In this document: piece after piece, positions 1-8,998 of the stretch | How the letters are laid out: the number at the start of each line of letters is the position of its first letter | Numbering within the stretch: the stretch's first letter is position 1 | Assembly: GCF_017447225.1 (NCBI RefSeq) | Contig: NZ_JAFSNZ010000032.1 | Location: forward strand, 47,524-111,523 | Length of the DNA stretch: 64,000 nt | Source: Methanobrevibacter sp. | Lineage (GTDB): Archaea > Methanobacteriota > Methanobacteria > Methanobacteriales > Methanobacteriaceae | Direction of reading: 5' to 3' | The notes under the pieces: model-generated | The model's database searches: none | Told to the model about the DNA's origin: nothing | What the model saw: only the letters and a program-made list of their open reading frames with translations | Program-made: the position numbers and the translations under genes

Positions 1-688
1 GGAATGTTTTGTGGGTACTTCCCATCATTACATCTGCTCCTTCTTTAAGAGGTTGCTGGAATTGGCCTCCGGCAATAAGACCTAATACGTGAGCTCCATC
101 GTACATGATAGTTGCTCCAACTTCATCAGCTGCTTCACGAGCTTCTTTAACAGGATGAGGGAATAAGAATAAACTTCCTCCGAACAAGATTATTTTTGGT
201 TTTTCTTCGAGGATTTTTTTGTTCATTGCATCGATATCAATGTTCATGATATCTTTGTTTAAAGGATGGAATACGGTTTTTAATCCACGGATACCTGCTG
301 CACTTACATCTGCGTGGGAAATATGTCCTCCGGAAGGTACTTCCAAAGCCATTACTTTTTCACCAGGTTTTGCAAATCCAAAGAATGCTGCTAGATTTGC
401 GGTTACACCTGAAACAGGCTGAACGTTAGCATAGTCACAGTCATAAACTTTGCATGAAAGTTTTTTGGTCATATCTTCGACCTGGTCAACGAACTGACAT
501 CCTTCATAAAATCTTTGGAATGCCTGACCTTCAGCGTATCTGTGAGCAAAATCAGTTGCTAAAGCTTCAGTAACCTCTACACTGGTTACATTTTCAGAAG
601 CAATCAAATTAATACTGTTTCTCATATATTGAGTATGTTCTTTTGCAATTTCTTCAAATTTTAAAATTTCGTCATGATAATTAGTCAT
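1..688 (-). CDS. glyA: Serine hydroxymethyltransferase, partial (C-terminus outside window)
   Basis: This PLP enzyme interconverts serine and glycine while transferring a one-carbon unit, which in methanogens goes to tetrahydromethanopterin. The reading frame starts at ATG 688 behind AGGTG and runs off the left edge, so only about 229 of roughly 420 residues are visible. Recognisable are the N-terminal NLIASEN motif, the HRYAEG stretch, the [12 protein letters not shown] segment, and [10 protein letters not shown], which contains the conserved Asp-x-x-His that contacts PLP. The last visible codons read STHKTF, so the Schiff-base lysine lies at the very edge. It is divergent in function from the adjacent MFS gene but on the same strand. 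Family assignment is firm. Confidence 0.95.
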   Translation of the reverse strand, partial: MTNYHDEILKFEEIAKEHTQYMRNSINLIASENVTSVEVTEALATDFAHRYAEGQAFQRFYEGCQFVDQVEDMTKKLSCKVYDCDYANVQPVSGVTANLAAFFGFAKPGEKVMALEVPSGGHISHADVSAAGIRGLKTVFHPLNKDIMNIDIDAMNKKILEEKPKIILFGGSLFLFPHPVKEAREAADEVGATIMYDGAHVLGLIAGGQFQQPLKEGADVMMGSTHKTF

Positions 689-741
689 TTACTACACCTA
701 AAATTAAATTAAAAATTATGTTTTAATTTATATTGATAATC

Positions 742-750
742 AAATATAAT
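742..750 (-). promoter_or_regulatory. Probable TATA box of glyA
   Basis: On the minus strand this reads ATTATATTT, about 54 nt upstream of the glyA ATG. A start site about 25 nt downstream would give a leader of roughly 30 nt that carries the AGGTG ribosome binding site. Seen only as a motif in AT-rich DNA. Confidence 0.4.
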
Positions 751-772
751 GTTTATGAAAATAGGAGTTATT

Positions 773-1933
773 TTAACTATATTTCAAATTGATTTTCAAA
801 ATGTAGATTACATAAAAAAGCAGGATGAATGCCAAAAGTAAAAATACTGTACCTGCTGGAAATATGGACATTACTCCAAAACCGTCGACGAGAAATCCGC
901 CGATTGCAATTCCTATGGCGATTCCACCGTTTAAAATGCTTAAAAATATGCCGTTTGCAAGCTCAAGATTATCTGAGAGTACTGAAGTTTCGATATATTG
1001 AATCAAATTGTATCCCATTCCATCCAATATTCCAAAAATTAAAATTAATGCCAATACTGGAATCAGATAATCAACTGAAAAGTACAATGCAACAAAAACC
1101 GAAGCACAGACAATCTGGAAAATAATTAATGTGAGCTTATCTTTCATTGATATCAGCTTTCCACCCAGCCATGTTCCAAAAATGGAAAATACTCCATAGA
1201 CAAACAGGAAAATGCTCAACTTATAGGTATAGATATGGCTGACCGTCTGCAGGAAATATGGAAGATAGTTATAGACTATGCTTGCGCCAATCGGCATCAT
1301 GACAATTCCCACAGATGCTAAAATGAATTCTTTTGAATTTAAACTTGAAAATGACATTTTATAGCTTGTTGCTTTGCCCGCAATCTTTGGGAAAAATAAC
1401 ACTATCAGAATCAGCGTTAAAAAATTGATTGCAAAAATCCAGCACATGGCTGTCTGATATCCAAAAATTGTTCCGAGAGCGGTTGTTATTGGCAAACCCA
1501 CAATACTTCCGACAGAAATTCCAAGAAGAATCTTAGTGATATAATCCTGTTTTTGGCCCTCAGGAGCAATTTCCTCACAGACTGTCAATGCAATTGAAAT
1601 AAATGCAGGATAGAATACTGCAGACATTATTCTGAAAAATGAAGCGATGAGAATATTATCTGTAAATATGATTATAAAATTAGAAACTGCAAAGACAGCC
1701 AAAATTGAAACGAAAGTTTTCTTTCTCTCAAACCTTGAAAATAGTGTAGGTACAAATAGTCCGCATATCGCAATAGTGAAAGTAAATGAACTAACATATA
1801 GTCCGGATATTGCAATTGAAGTATTGAAATATTGTGAAATTTGTGAAATAATGCCTATAATGCTTAATGGTGTGTTAATACCCAATGATGAAAGCATTAA
1901 TATATAAAGTAGCAGTTTAGGATTATTTTTCAT
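773..1933 (-). CDS. MFS transporter, sugar/drug efflux type
   Basis: A 386-residue polytopic membrane protein with about twelve hydrophobic segments from residue 7 to the C-terminus, the usual size for a major facilitator of the DHA1/AraJ type. The loop between TM2 and TM3 reads SRFERKK, a weak form of the MFS loop motif. Substrate cannot be told from sequence; the family exports drugs, sugars or small metabolites. The ATG at 1933 follows AGGTATGAATT. It stands alone between glyA and hdrA, with its own upstream region containing two dyads (1955-1988). Alternative: an arabinose-efflux-like permease. Confidence 0.8.
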   Translation of the reverse strand: MKNNPKLLLYILMLSSLGINTPLSIIGIISQISQYFNTSIAISGLYVSSFTFTIAICGLFVPTLFSRFERKKTFVSILAVFAVSNFIIIFTDNILIASFFRIMSAVFYPAFISIALTVCEEIAPEGQKQDYITKILLGISVGSIVGLPITTALGTIFGYQTAMCWIFAINFLTLILIVLFFPKIAGKATSYKMSFSSLNSKEFILASVGIVMMPIGASIVYNYLPYFLQTVSHIYTYKLSIFLFVYGVFSIFGTWLGGKLISMKDKLTLIIFQIVCASVFVALYFSVDYLIPVLALILIFGILDGMGYNLIQYIETSVLSDNLELANGIFLSILNGGIAIGIAIGGFLVDGFGVMSIFPAGTVFLLLAFILLFYVIYILKINLKYS

Positions 1934-1954
1934 AATTCATACCTATTTAATTAA

Positions 1955-1988
1955 TAACACAAGTTATGTTAAAATGAGTATTAATACT
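1955..1988. promoter_or_regulatory. Two dyad symmetries upstream of the MFS gene
   Basis: AGTATTAATACT at 1977-1988 is a perfect 12-bp palindrome, and TAACA/TGTTA arms separated by 7 bp lie at 1955-1971. Both lie 22-55 nt upstream of the MFS start, where an archaeal TATA box and operator would be. The palindrome contains a TATTAATA core that could itself be the TATA box. A local regulator site is an inference. Confidence 0.35.
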
Positions 1989-2021
1989 TTAATATCATGA
2001 AAAAAATACTGTAAAAAAAGT

Positions 2022-2063
2022 GTTAAAAAAAAGTAAAAAAAGAAATAGAGATTAAAAATCTCT
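2022..2063 (-). terminator. Hairpin plus U-tract terminator of hdrA
   Basis: AGAGAT (2047-2052) and ATCTCT (2058-2063) form a 6-bp stem with a 5-nt loop, starting 5 nt after the hdrA stop codon on the minus strand. It is followed by long T runs down to 2022. Typical of an intrinsic, U-rich archaeal terminator. Confidence 0.65.
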
Positions 2064-2067
2064 AAAT

Positions 2068-4056
2068 CTATTTTCCTATGTCTTCAAGAGCAGCACTGAT
2101 TTGTGCCATAATTTGATCGGTTTTGAAGTGTTGTTGATCCATAGCACCGGATGGACATGCACCTACACAGGTACCGCATCCTTTACATAATGCAGTGTTA
2201 ATTTCAGCGTGGTTGGAACCTGAGTCACCAACAATTGAAATAGCACCGAATGGACATAATTCAACACAAACTTCACAAGCACCACAAATACCTTCATCAG
2301 TACGTGCGACGATAGGTTCGATTTCTACTTGACCTTTAGCCATTGGGATAGCTGCTCTGGATGCTGCAGCGGAACCTTGTGCTACGGAGTCAGGAATATC
2401 TTTAGGACCTTGAGCTACACCAGCAATGTAAACACCGTCAGTTAAGGTGTCAACAGGTCTGAGTTTAGGGTGAGCTTCCATGTAGAATCCGTCTGCGGAT
2501 TTGGAAACACCTAAGATTTGTCTGAGTTCGTCTGAACCAGCAGAGTGTTCAAGTCCAACACTTAATACAACCATGTCGTAAGTGTATTCAGTTACTTTAC
2601 CGAGTAAAGTATCTTCTGCTCTGATAGTTAAGGTTAAATCATCATTTTCGAAGATTTGTGCAGGTCTACCTCTAACGAATTCAATTCCGTATTTTTCTTG
2701 GGAAGTTTTGTAGAACTCTTCGTATCCTTTACCGAATGAACGGATATCCATGTAGTAACAGGTTACTTCAGTGTCAGGTTCGTGGTCAATACATAATTGA
2801 GCGTTTTTCATGGAGTACATACAACATACTCTGGAACAGTAAGGTTTACCGATTTGCTCATCTCTTGAACCGACACAGTGGATGAATGCGATACGTTTAG
2901 GTTCGATACCGTCGGAAGGTTTGATAACGTGTCCACCAGTAGGACCGGATGCGTTAATCATTCTTTCAATTTCCATTGCGGTAATTACGTTAGTGTAACG
3001 GCCGTATCCGTATTGGTAAATTCCGGATGGGTCGAATGGGTCGTAACCGATAGCAGCAATAATAGTACCGACTTCTAAGTCAATTTTTTGTGGTTTTTGA
3101 TTGTGATCAATTGCGTCTGGACCACATGCTTGTACACATAAGTTACATTCGATACAGTAGTCTTTATCAATAGTTGCACATAATGGTACAGCTTGAGGGA
3201 ATGGAATGTAAGCAGCTTTTACCATACCTACACCTTCGTCGTAGTAGTTAGGTATTTCGATAGGACAAGCTTCTTGACAAGCTCCACAACCAGTACATAA
3301 ATCTTCATCTACGTATCTAGGTTTTTTCTCTACAGTAACTTTGAAGTTTCCGATGTATCCGTCTACTTCAGTAACTTCTGCGTAAGAAATTAATTCGATG
3401 TTTTCGTGTTTTGCACAGTCTACCATCTTAGGTGCTAAAATACACATTGAACAGTCGAGAGTTGGGAAAGTTTTATCTAATTGTCCCATTCTTCCACCAA
3501 TGGTTGGGTTTCTTTCTACCATGTAGGTTTTGAATCCCATGTCACCTAAATCTAATGCGGTTTGAATACCACATACTCCACCACCGATAACTAATGCTTT
3601 GTTATCTACTGCTACTTTGGTAGCTTCTAATGGTTCGAGTAATCTTGCTTTTGCAACAGCCATACGAGTTAAGTCTTTAGCTTTTGCAGTAGCTTCTTCA
3701 GGTAAGCTCATGTGTACCCAGGAGTCTTGTTCTCTTAAGTTAGCAAATTCAAATAAAAATTTGTTTAATCCTGCTTCTTCTACACATCTACGGAAAGTAG
3801 GTTCGTGAAGACGAGGGGAACAAGCTGCAACAACAATTCTGTTTAAGTTTTTCTCTTTGATGTCCTCTTGGATCATAGCTTGACCTGGGTCGGAACACAT
3901 GTATTTGTAGTCAGTTGCATAAACAACGTTTGGTAAAGTCTTTGCATATTCTGCAACTTCAGGACAGTCTACTACTCCACCGATGTTAACACCACAGTGA
4001 CAGACGTAAACACCTATCCTTAATTCTTCATTATTATCTCTTATTTCTTCTGCCAT
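2068..4056 (-). CDS. hdrA: CoB-CoM heterodisulfide reductase, iron-sulfur/flavin subunit A
   Basis: HdrA is the FAD subunit of the cytoplasmic HdrABC-MvhADG complex. That complex reduces the CoM-S-S-CoB heterodisulfide made in the last step of methanogenesis and, by flavin-based electron bifurcation, reduces ferredoxin. In the 662-residue protein I see an N-terminal CxxC segment (VCHCGVN, about residue 18), a Rossmann FAD motif VIGGGVCG (156-163), a DCSMC pair (201-205), ferredoxin clusters [12 protein letters not shown] (from 254) and [12 protein letters not shown] (from 301), and a C-terminal pair [12 protein letters not shown] and [12 protein letters not shown]. No selenocysteine codon is present. 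The start is placed at ATG 4056 because AAGGTGA lies 7 nt upstream; an ATG 39 nt further up lacks a binding site. No hdrB or hdrC is adjacent, which is usual in this order. Confidence 0.97.
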   Translation of the reverse strand: MAEEIRDNNEELRIGVYVCHCGVNIGGVVDCPEVAEYAKTLPNVVYATDYKYMCSDPGQAMIQEDIKEKNLNRIVVAACSPRLHEPTFRRCVEEAGLNKFLFEFANLREQDSWVHMSLPEEATAKAKDLTRMAVAKARLLEPLEATKVAVDNKALVIGGGVCGIQTALDLGDMGFKTYMVERNPTIGGRMGQLDKTFPTLDCSMCILAPKMVDCAKHENIELISYAEVTEVDGYIGNFKVTVEKKPRYVDEDLCTGCGACQEACPIEIPNYYDEGVGMVKAAYIPFPQAVPLCATIDKDYCIECNLCVQACGPDAIDHNQKPQKIDLEVGTIIAAIGYDPFDPSGIYQYGYGRYTNVITAMEIERMINASGPTGGHVIKPSDGIEPKRIAFIHCVGSRDEQIGKPYCSRVCCMYSMKNAQLCIDHEPDTEVTCYYMDIRSFGKGYEEFYKTSQEKYGIEFVRGRPAQIFENDDLTLTIRAEDTLLGKVTEYTYDMVVLSVGLEHSAGSDELRQILGVSKSADGFYMEAHPKLRPVDTLTDGVYIAGVAQGPKDIPDSVAQGSAAASRAAIPMAKGQVEIEPIVARTDEGICGACEVCVELCPFGAISIVGDSGSNHAEINTALCKGCGTCVGACPSGAMDQQHFKTDQIMAQISAALEDIGK

Positions 4057-4086
4057 AATTTTCACCTTGTACAAGTGTGCGAAATT

Positions 4087-4105
4087 ATCTAACATAGAGT
4101 TAGAT
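4087..4105. promoter_or_regulatory. Inverted repeat in the hdrA leader
   Basis: ATCTAAC (4087-4093) and GTTAGAT (4099-4105) are perfect 7-bp arms around a 5-nt loop. They lie 31-49 nt upstream of the hdrA ATG and downstream of the probable TATA box, so the repeat is transcribed. It may be an operator or an RNA hairpin. Confidence 0.4.
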
Positions 4106-4162
4106 ATTAAATATGTAGTATGAACACATTAATAAAGGTTTCTGATAAAATATGGGAGTAAA

Positions 4163-4172
4163 GTATATATAT
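4163..4172 (-). promoter_or_regulatory. Probable TATA box of hdrA
   Basis: The minus strand reads ATATATATAC here. A start site about 25 nt downstream, near 4138, would give an unusually long leader of roughly 80 nt. The stretch 4096-4311 holds no gene. Confidence 0.45.
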
Positions 4173-4311
4173 GATGAAATAAAATATTGCTAAAAATAAC
4201 ATTGATTAAAAAATAAAGGATTTATAAGCATTATTTATGATAAAATAAATTCTAATCAATAATTTTTAGGAAAACAAAAATTTAAATAATTTAAATTTTG
4301 GAAAATTTGGG

Positions 4312-5217
4312 CTATAATAACATGATTATGAGGGGCAAGCTAATCAGTGAAATTACAGTGTCAATTAAAATACAATCCGATGTCAATTCATAGTCTAATT
4401 TATAAGTAATTGCAAGTATCAGTGATAACATTCCTGACGGCATTGCAGCCTCAATAATTGAAACATTGAATTGCAGGTCAACAAAGCCTAACCATGAAAC
4501 AATGAAAAATGCAACTAACGGGAAAAATGCCAATTTCATTATAGATGTGAAAATAATCATTGATTTGGAACGTTTAAGTCCACTTAAATCAATAGAAATA
4601 CCTAAAGACAACATAATCAGTGGGATAGTACCGTTTCCTAAATAATCAACAGTGTTTTCAAGAACAGGCCCAATTGGAATATTTAATAGATTTAATAAAA
4701 TTCCTAAAATAATTGCCCATAAGGGTGGGAAAAGTGCAATCTTTTTAACTGCCATTTTTGGAGATCCCCCAAATTTTAAAACCAAAACAAATGATAAAAT
4801 CAAAAAGATGACACTGGTAGCAATATCACAGAAAATAGCTCTTAAAAAACCTTCACTGCCATAAATACCAATATTTACAGGATAGCCCATAAATGCTGTG
4901 TTAGCAATCATTATTGCAACCAGTACGCTCCATAACGTCTTATCTGGAAGATTCATTTTTTTAAGTATGACATAAGAGACTATTCCCGTAATAAATGATG
5001 AAGCTAAAATAACAAAAGGAAGAACACCCAAAGATGACATTAAAGATAAGTCTGCAATGTATAATGCAGAAAAAATCATACAAGGCAATAAGATATTAAT
5101 AACAATGTTGTTTAAAGAATCAACGTCTTTAACGCTTAAAAAATCGATTCGCTTAAGAAAATAACCTAAAGCAATCATTAATATAATTGACAAAATAGTT
5201 ATTTCTATGGCATTCAT
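4312..5217 (-). CDS. AEC-family (auxin efflux carrier-like) permease
   Basis: A 301-residue integral membrane protein with about ten hydrophobic helices, matching the AEC/malonate-carrier family in length and layout: two five-helix halves with the central loop near residue 150 (KFGGSPKMAVKKI). Family landmarks seen are the N-terminal GYFLKRIDFLS and INILLPCMIFSALY, and NTAFMGYPVNIGIYG before TM5. Members export organic acids or other anions; the substrate here is unknown. The ATG at 5217 lies about 23 nt from a strong TATA box, so the transcript may be leaderless. It is not in the radA operon, which ends in its own terminator just upstream. Confidence 0.85.
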   Translation of the reverse strand: MNAIEITILSIILMIALGYFLKRIDFLSVKDVDSLNNIVINILLPCMIFSALYIADLSLMSSLGVLPFVILASSFITGIVSYVILKKMNLPDKTLWSVLVAIMIANTAFMGYPVNIGIYGSEGFLRAIFCDIATSVIFLILSFVLVLKFGGSPKMAVKKIALFPPLWAIILGILLNLLNIPIGPVLENTVDYLGNGTIPLIMLSLGISIDLSGLKRSKSMIIFTSIMKLAFFPLVAFFIVSWLGFVDLQFNVSIIEAAMPSGMLSLILAITYKLDYELTSDCILIDTVISLISLPLIIMLL

Positions 5218-5239
5218 TATTATAAATAGTCAGTTAAAG

Positions 5240-5247
5240 TATATAAA
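5240..5247 (-). promoter_or_regulatory. TATA box of the AEC permease gene
   Basis: TTTATATA on the minus strand, 23 nt upstream of the ATG. At normal archaeal spacing transcription would begin at or next to the start codon. No ribosome binding site is visible in between. Confidence 0.5.
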
Positions 5248-5261
5248 ATTTAAGAAAAAGA

Positions 5262-5295
5262 AATTTAGAGAAGGTATTTAGTCAACAATACCTTC
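5262..5295 (-). terminator. Terminator of the RPA-radA operon
   Basis: GAAGGTATT (5270-5278) and AATACCTTC (5287-5295) are perfect 9-bp arms around 8 nt that contain the radA stop codon. A T-rich tract follows on the minus strand. The hairpin therefore overlaps the last codons of radA. Confidence 0.6.
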
Positions 5296-6213
5296 ATTAG
5301 TAATTTTAAATACACATTCGCCTTCAGGTAAATGAGGACTGTCCACTAAACGGGCAATTCTTTTACCTGCAAGTCCTTTTTTAAGCCAAATTCTGTAAGT
5401 GGAAGCGTGTCCTAAAACGTGACCACCAATAGCTTTTGTAGGACTTCCGAAGAATGAATCAGGTTTAGCTTGAACTTGGTTTGTAATGAAAACTGCAACA
5501 TTGTAAGTATTAGCAATTTGCTGAAGGGAGTGTAAATGTTGGTTTAATTTTTGTTGTCTTACAGCTAAAGATTCTCTTCCAACATATTCTGCTCTGAAAT
5601 GAGCCATTAATGAATCAACGATAACTAATTTAACATTAGTTCCGGATTGAATGAGTTCATTAATCTTGTCAACCATTAATATTTGGTGAGCGGAATTGAA
5701 AGCACGAGCAACATGAATTCTTTGTAAAACATCTTCAACATCCAATTCAAAACCATTTGCGATTTGTTTAATTCTTTCCGGACGGAATGTATTTTCAGTA
5801 TCTACGAAAACACAGTCACCATCAAGGCCACCAAATTCTTCAGGTAATTGAACTGTTACAGCTAATTCGTGAGAAATTTGACTTTTACCGGATCCGAATT
5901 CACCGAACACTTCAGTGATAGCCTGAGTTTCTATTCCTCCAGCAATCAATTCATTGAATCCTTTACTTCCAACTGAAATATGACCTACATCTTTTCTTCT
6001 TTCATCAACTTCCAATGCTGTTTCAAATCCTATGTCTTCAGCTTTACGTGCAGCTTCAATAACTTTTTCAGCAACACCTTCACCGATTTCTGCTTTAACT
6101 GATAATTCTTTAGGAGTAGCAGTAGCTAATCTCATCATATCTGCAAAACCAGCATCTCTTAATTTTTCTGCAGTTTTTTCACCGACACTTGGTAAATCTT
6201 CTAATTCCACCAT
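5278..6213 (-). CDS. radA: DNA repair and recombination protein RadA
   Basis: Archaeal RecA/Rad51 recombinase, which forms filaments on single-stranded DNA and carries out strand exchange in homologous recombination. The 311-residue length is normal. Residues 1-65 hold the helix-hairpin-helix domain ([16 protein letters not shown]). The ATPase core follows, with Walker A GEFGSGKS at 104-111, Walker B LVIVDSL, and the DNA-binding and motif-4 segments [17 protein letters not shown] and VFITNQV. No intein is present. It starts 21 nt after the stop of the RPA gene, so the two single-strand-DNA proteins appear to be cotranscribed. Assignment is firm. Confidence 0.97.
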   Translation of the reverse strand: MVELEDLPSVGEKTAEKLRDAGFADMMRLATATPKELSVKAEIGEGVAEKVIEAARKAEDIGFETALEVDERRKDVGHISVGSKGFNELIAGGIETQAITEVFGEFGSGKSQISHELAVTVQLPEEFGGLDGDCVFVDTENTFRPERIKQIANGFELDVEDVLQRIHVARAFNSAHQILMVDKINELIQSGTNVKLVIVDSLMAHFRAEYVGRESLAVRQQKLNQHLHSLQQIANTYNVAVFITNQVQAKPDSFFGSPTKAIGGHVLGHASTYRIWLKKGLAGKRIARLVDSPHLPEGECVFKITNEGIVD

Positions 6214-6234
6214 AATAATCCTTCCTTAATTTGT

Positions 6235-8850
6235 TTAATAATATTTTTGTAAAATTTTTCTTGGGTTAAGCCTTCTGGCTTCATTATATTCATCATAACG
6301 AACATTTGCAATAACTTCAACAGTTAATCCTTCTAAATCATCAATTCTTCCATCTAAAGCTCCAGGATCATCATTTACAATGCTGACAATTTCGTCTTTA
6401 GACATTTCAAGGAGTTCTTCAACAAGATTATCGAAGAATGTGATACCAATCTCACCAGTATCGTCAACTAATGTGGTTGGAATCATAATTGTTGTTCTTG
6501 GTTCATCAAATTCTTCACCACAGAACTCGCAAGTGGTTTCTCCATCGATTTCAATGTCACCAATGTTGTTTCCACAGTTTGGACATTTTCTAATAAGCAA
6601 ACGTTCTGAAACAAGATCTTGGAGAGTTCCTGTGACACGCACATTTACGTCTTCATCTTCAATAGCTTCTATTTCTTTTTGGACATATATTGACTCTTTG
6701 AGTTCTTCAAGAGAAGGTAAATTCAATAACTCTTCATCACTAGGTTTTACAATTGCAGTGTTTCTTCCCACATTTAAAGTCAACTGGTCATTGTAATAGT
6801 CTACACGAGGATTTTGAATCTTAATGGCTTCGCCTTCGTCAAATTCTCTTTGAGCATCGTCACCCCATAAAGAAACTCTTACAGCTGAAGAATTATCAGC
6901 GATTTCAATATTTCTTAATAAATATTTACTGCCGTCATCTCTTTCTAATTCACGAACATCAAATACTTCAAATATTCTGCCGACAACATAAATATTTTCA
7001 TCGTATTCATCCAAATCGGTAATTTCACGGTATTCATAAATCATTTTTTCTAATGATTCGAAAGACGGTAGGAATTTAGCTTCATCTTCAGATAATTTGA
7101 TTACACGGGAAGAAGATCCGATATTCAAATTGATTGAGTCCATGGTAAATCTGACTCTAGCATTTTCAAATAAGTAAGCGTCTCCAACATCCATTGGGAT
7201 TTCGGTTTTATCATCCCATAATGATATTTCAATTACCTGAGTTCCATCGGAAATTGATGCTGAACGCACACGGCCTTCACTACCGTCGGATGGTCTTTCG
7301 AAAGATCTTACATCACCGACAGACATTGCTCTTCCCATAACATCAACGTCTACATTATCATCGTCAATCAGGAATACTTGCTCTATGGACATAGGCTGTA
7401 ATGATTCTTTAATAGAGTTAAATAATGATAGCTGTTCATCAGACAGGTTTTTAGGATTGACTGTTATTTGGGTTGAGAAATTAGTGTTTATTGAATGTCC
7501 TTCAGCGGCATATTCATCATAAACTACATTTCCACCGATTAATTTAACAATATCACCTTTTTTAATTTCAATATCGGCACTTTCTCCCCATAAAGTGACC
7601 CTAATTGATCCTGTATCATCAGTAATATTGAAATTTCTTAATTGGCCTTCACTATTGTCAGATTTCCTTTTGAATTTTCTGATGTCTTGGATTTTGGTTA
7701 CTACACCAATGATTGCAATATCGGAATCGCCATCATCCAAATCACCTATTTCTGAAAATTCATGAACAAAGTCAGGGACATCGAAGTCACCTTTAATTAT
7801 TCTTCCATCCCAGTGGCTTAAAGATTTTTCATCATTTCTTTCTCTGACTTGTGCCTGGAGAATTTTTACGGTATCTCCATCATTCAAATCAAGGCTTTCA
7901 ATTAAATCAACATTATTATTCCATAATGTGTAAGAAATGGTACCTGATTCATCCTGAAGCTCTAAAGATGCGACTTTACCCTCTTTTTCATTTTTAGTAT
8001 ATGATCTGACTGGTGGGATTCTGGTAATTCTTGCGATAATATTAACTGTAGTATCTGCTTCAACATCTTTAATTGGAGTGATTTCCTCAACATATTCTGG
8101 ATAGTCAGCAGGGTCTGCATCAACAACTTTTTCGAAAACAGATCTTGGCCTCATTGTAGCTTCAAGTCCTGAATAGCCGTCTTTAATGTCAACTCCACCT
8201 ACATGGACAATGTCTCCTTCATTAATATTTTTAAGGTGTTTAATATTTTCAGTCCATAATACAACACGTATACTGCCTGTTTTATCTTCTACTTCAACAT
8301 TACAGACTCTTCCGGAGTTTCCTTTACGTGTTTTGAAAGATTTAGGATTGCTTATAATCTTTACTACACCAGTAAATGATTTTTCTTTGTCACCATTTTC
8401 AAGTAAACCGATGTCATCTGATGAATACTCTTCTCTTTCTGTTAGAATTTCATTTTTTTTTTCAATGTATTCACCGATGATCTGATCTGCAAAAGTTTCC
8501 TCATTCATAAATGATACATCGGAATTTTCTTTTTTCAGCGCATTCATTTTAGCTAAAAATTCATCCTGTGAAAGAAAATCTTTTACCTGTTCATATTTTT
8601 CTAAAAGTTCATCTGTCATTACGACTTCTTCAAAAGATGAGTCGTCTTCACTTTCGTCAGCGGAATTTTTAGATGATGAAATATCCTTGACACCAATATG
8701 ATTATTTACAACATCTGCTGCAATGTCTGCATCATTGATAAAAGGTAAATCATCGTAATTTGGACGTATTTCCTCCATTTCTGCTAAAAATTCTTCTTCA
8801 GAGAGTATATCTTTGACTTTTTCGTATTGTTCTAAAATTTCTTTTTCCAT
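6235..8850 (-). CDS. Replication protein A, multi-OB-fold single-stranded DNA binding protein
   Basis: This protein binds and protects single-stranded DNA during replication, repair and recombination. The 871 residues carry several tandem OB folds, each marked by a phrase of the type VRVxLWG/D (for example TGSIRVTLWGESA, SAVRVSLWGDDA). A C-terminal zinc finger has Cys756, Cys759, Cys774 and Cys777, as in other euryarchaeal RPA subunits. The N-terminus has a duplicated module: EILEQYEKVKDILSEEEFLAEM near residue 4 recurs as ELLEKYEQVKDFLSQDEFLAKM near 82. Its size is large for the family, consistent with the single long RPA of Methanobacteriales. It leads the operon with radA, behind a promoter carrying the shared 22-bp element at 8914-8935. 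Confidence 0.92.
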   Translation of the reverse strand: MEKEILEQYEKVKDILSEEEFLAEMEEIRPNYDDLPFINDADIAADVVNNHIGVKDISSSKNSADESEDDSSFEEVVMTDELLEKYEQVKDFLSQDEFLAKMNALKKENSDVSFMNEETFADQIIGEYIEKKNEILTEREEYSSDDIGLLENGDKEKSFTGVVKIISNPKSFKTRKGNSGRVCNVEVEDKTGSIRVVLWTENIKHLKNINEGDIVHVGGVDIKDGYSGLEATMRPRSVFEKVVDADPADYPEYVEEITPIKDVEADTTVNIIARITRIPPVRSYTKNEKEGKVASLELQDESGTISYTLWNNNVDLIESLDLNDGDTVKILQAQVRERNDEKSLSHWDGRIIKGDFDVPDFVHEFSEIGDLDDGDSDIAIIGVVTKIQDIRKFKRKSDNSEGQLRNFNITDDTGSIRVTLWGESADIEIKKGDIVKLIGGNVVYDEYAAEGHSINTNFSTQITVNPKNLSDEQLSLFNSIKESLQPMSIEQVFLIDDDNVDVDVMGRAMSVGDVRSFERPSDGSEGRVRSASISDGTQVIEISLWDDKTEIPMDVGDAYLFENARVRFTMDSINLNIGSSSRVIKLSEDEAKFLPSFESLEKMIYEYREITDLDEYDENIYVVGRIFEVFDVRELERDDGSKYLLRNIEIADNSSAVRVSLWGDDAQREFDEGEAIKIQNPRVDYYNDQLTLNVGRNTAIVKPSDEELLNLPSLEELKESIYVQKEIEAIEDEDVNVRVTGTLQDLVSERLLIRKCPNCGNNIGDIEIDGETTCEFCGEEFDEPRTTIMIPTTLVDDTGEIGITFFDNLVEELLEMSKDEIVSIVNDDPGALDGRIDDLEGLTVEVIANVRYDEYNEARRLNPRKILQKYY

Positions 8851-8896
8851 ACCAAACCCCTCATTAGAAAGTTAATTATTATTATGTAATTTCTTA

Positions 8897-8904
8897 TAAT
8901 ATAA
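8897..8904 (-). promoter_or_regulatory. TATA box of the RPA-radA operon
   Basis: TTATATTA on the minus strand inside the palindrome CTTATATTATAAG (8893-8905). Normal spacing puts the start site near 8875, giving a short leader with GAGGGG ahead of the RPA ATG. Confidence 0.55.
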
Positions 8905-8913
8905 GTGATGTGG

Positions 8914-8935
8914 GAGAGCATTTGAACAGTATTCG
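8914..8935 (-). promoter_or_regulatory. 22-bp element upstream of the RPA TATA box (copy 1)
   Basis: Read toward RPA, the element runs CGAATA, one variable base, TGTTCA, one variable base, ATGCTCTC, and ends 9 bp before the TATA box. A second copy (20 of 22 identical) stands 10 bp before another TATA box at 63875-63896, in the same orientation relative to it. Imperfect dyad: AACAG and CTGTT arms at 8925-8940. Probably an operator or activator site shared by two promoters; the binding protein is unknown. Confidence 0.55.
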
Positions 8936-8998
8936 CTGTTTGAAAAATCTATTAAAATAGCTTAAATATTATATAAATAGATAAAAATGGGATGATTA

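Noticed and set aside
4057..4095. Longer hdrA reading from an ATG at 4095
   Set aside because: It has no ribosome binding site and begins inside the leader inverted repeat, while ATG 4056 has AAGGTGA at correct spacing and gives the usual HdrA N-terminus.
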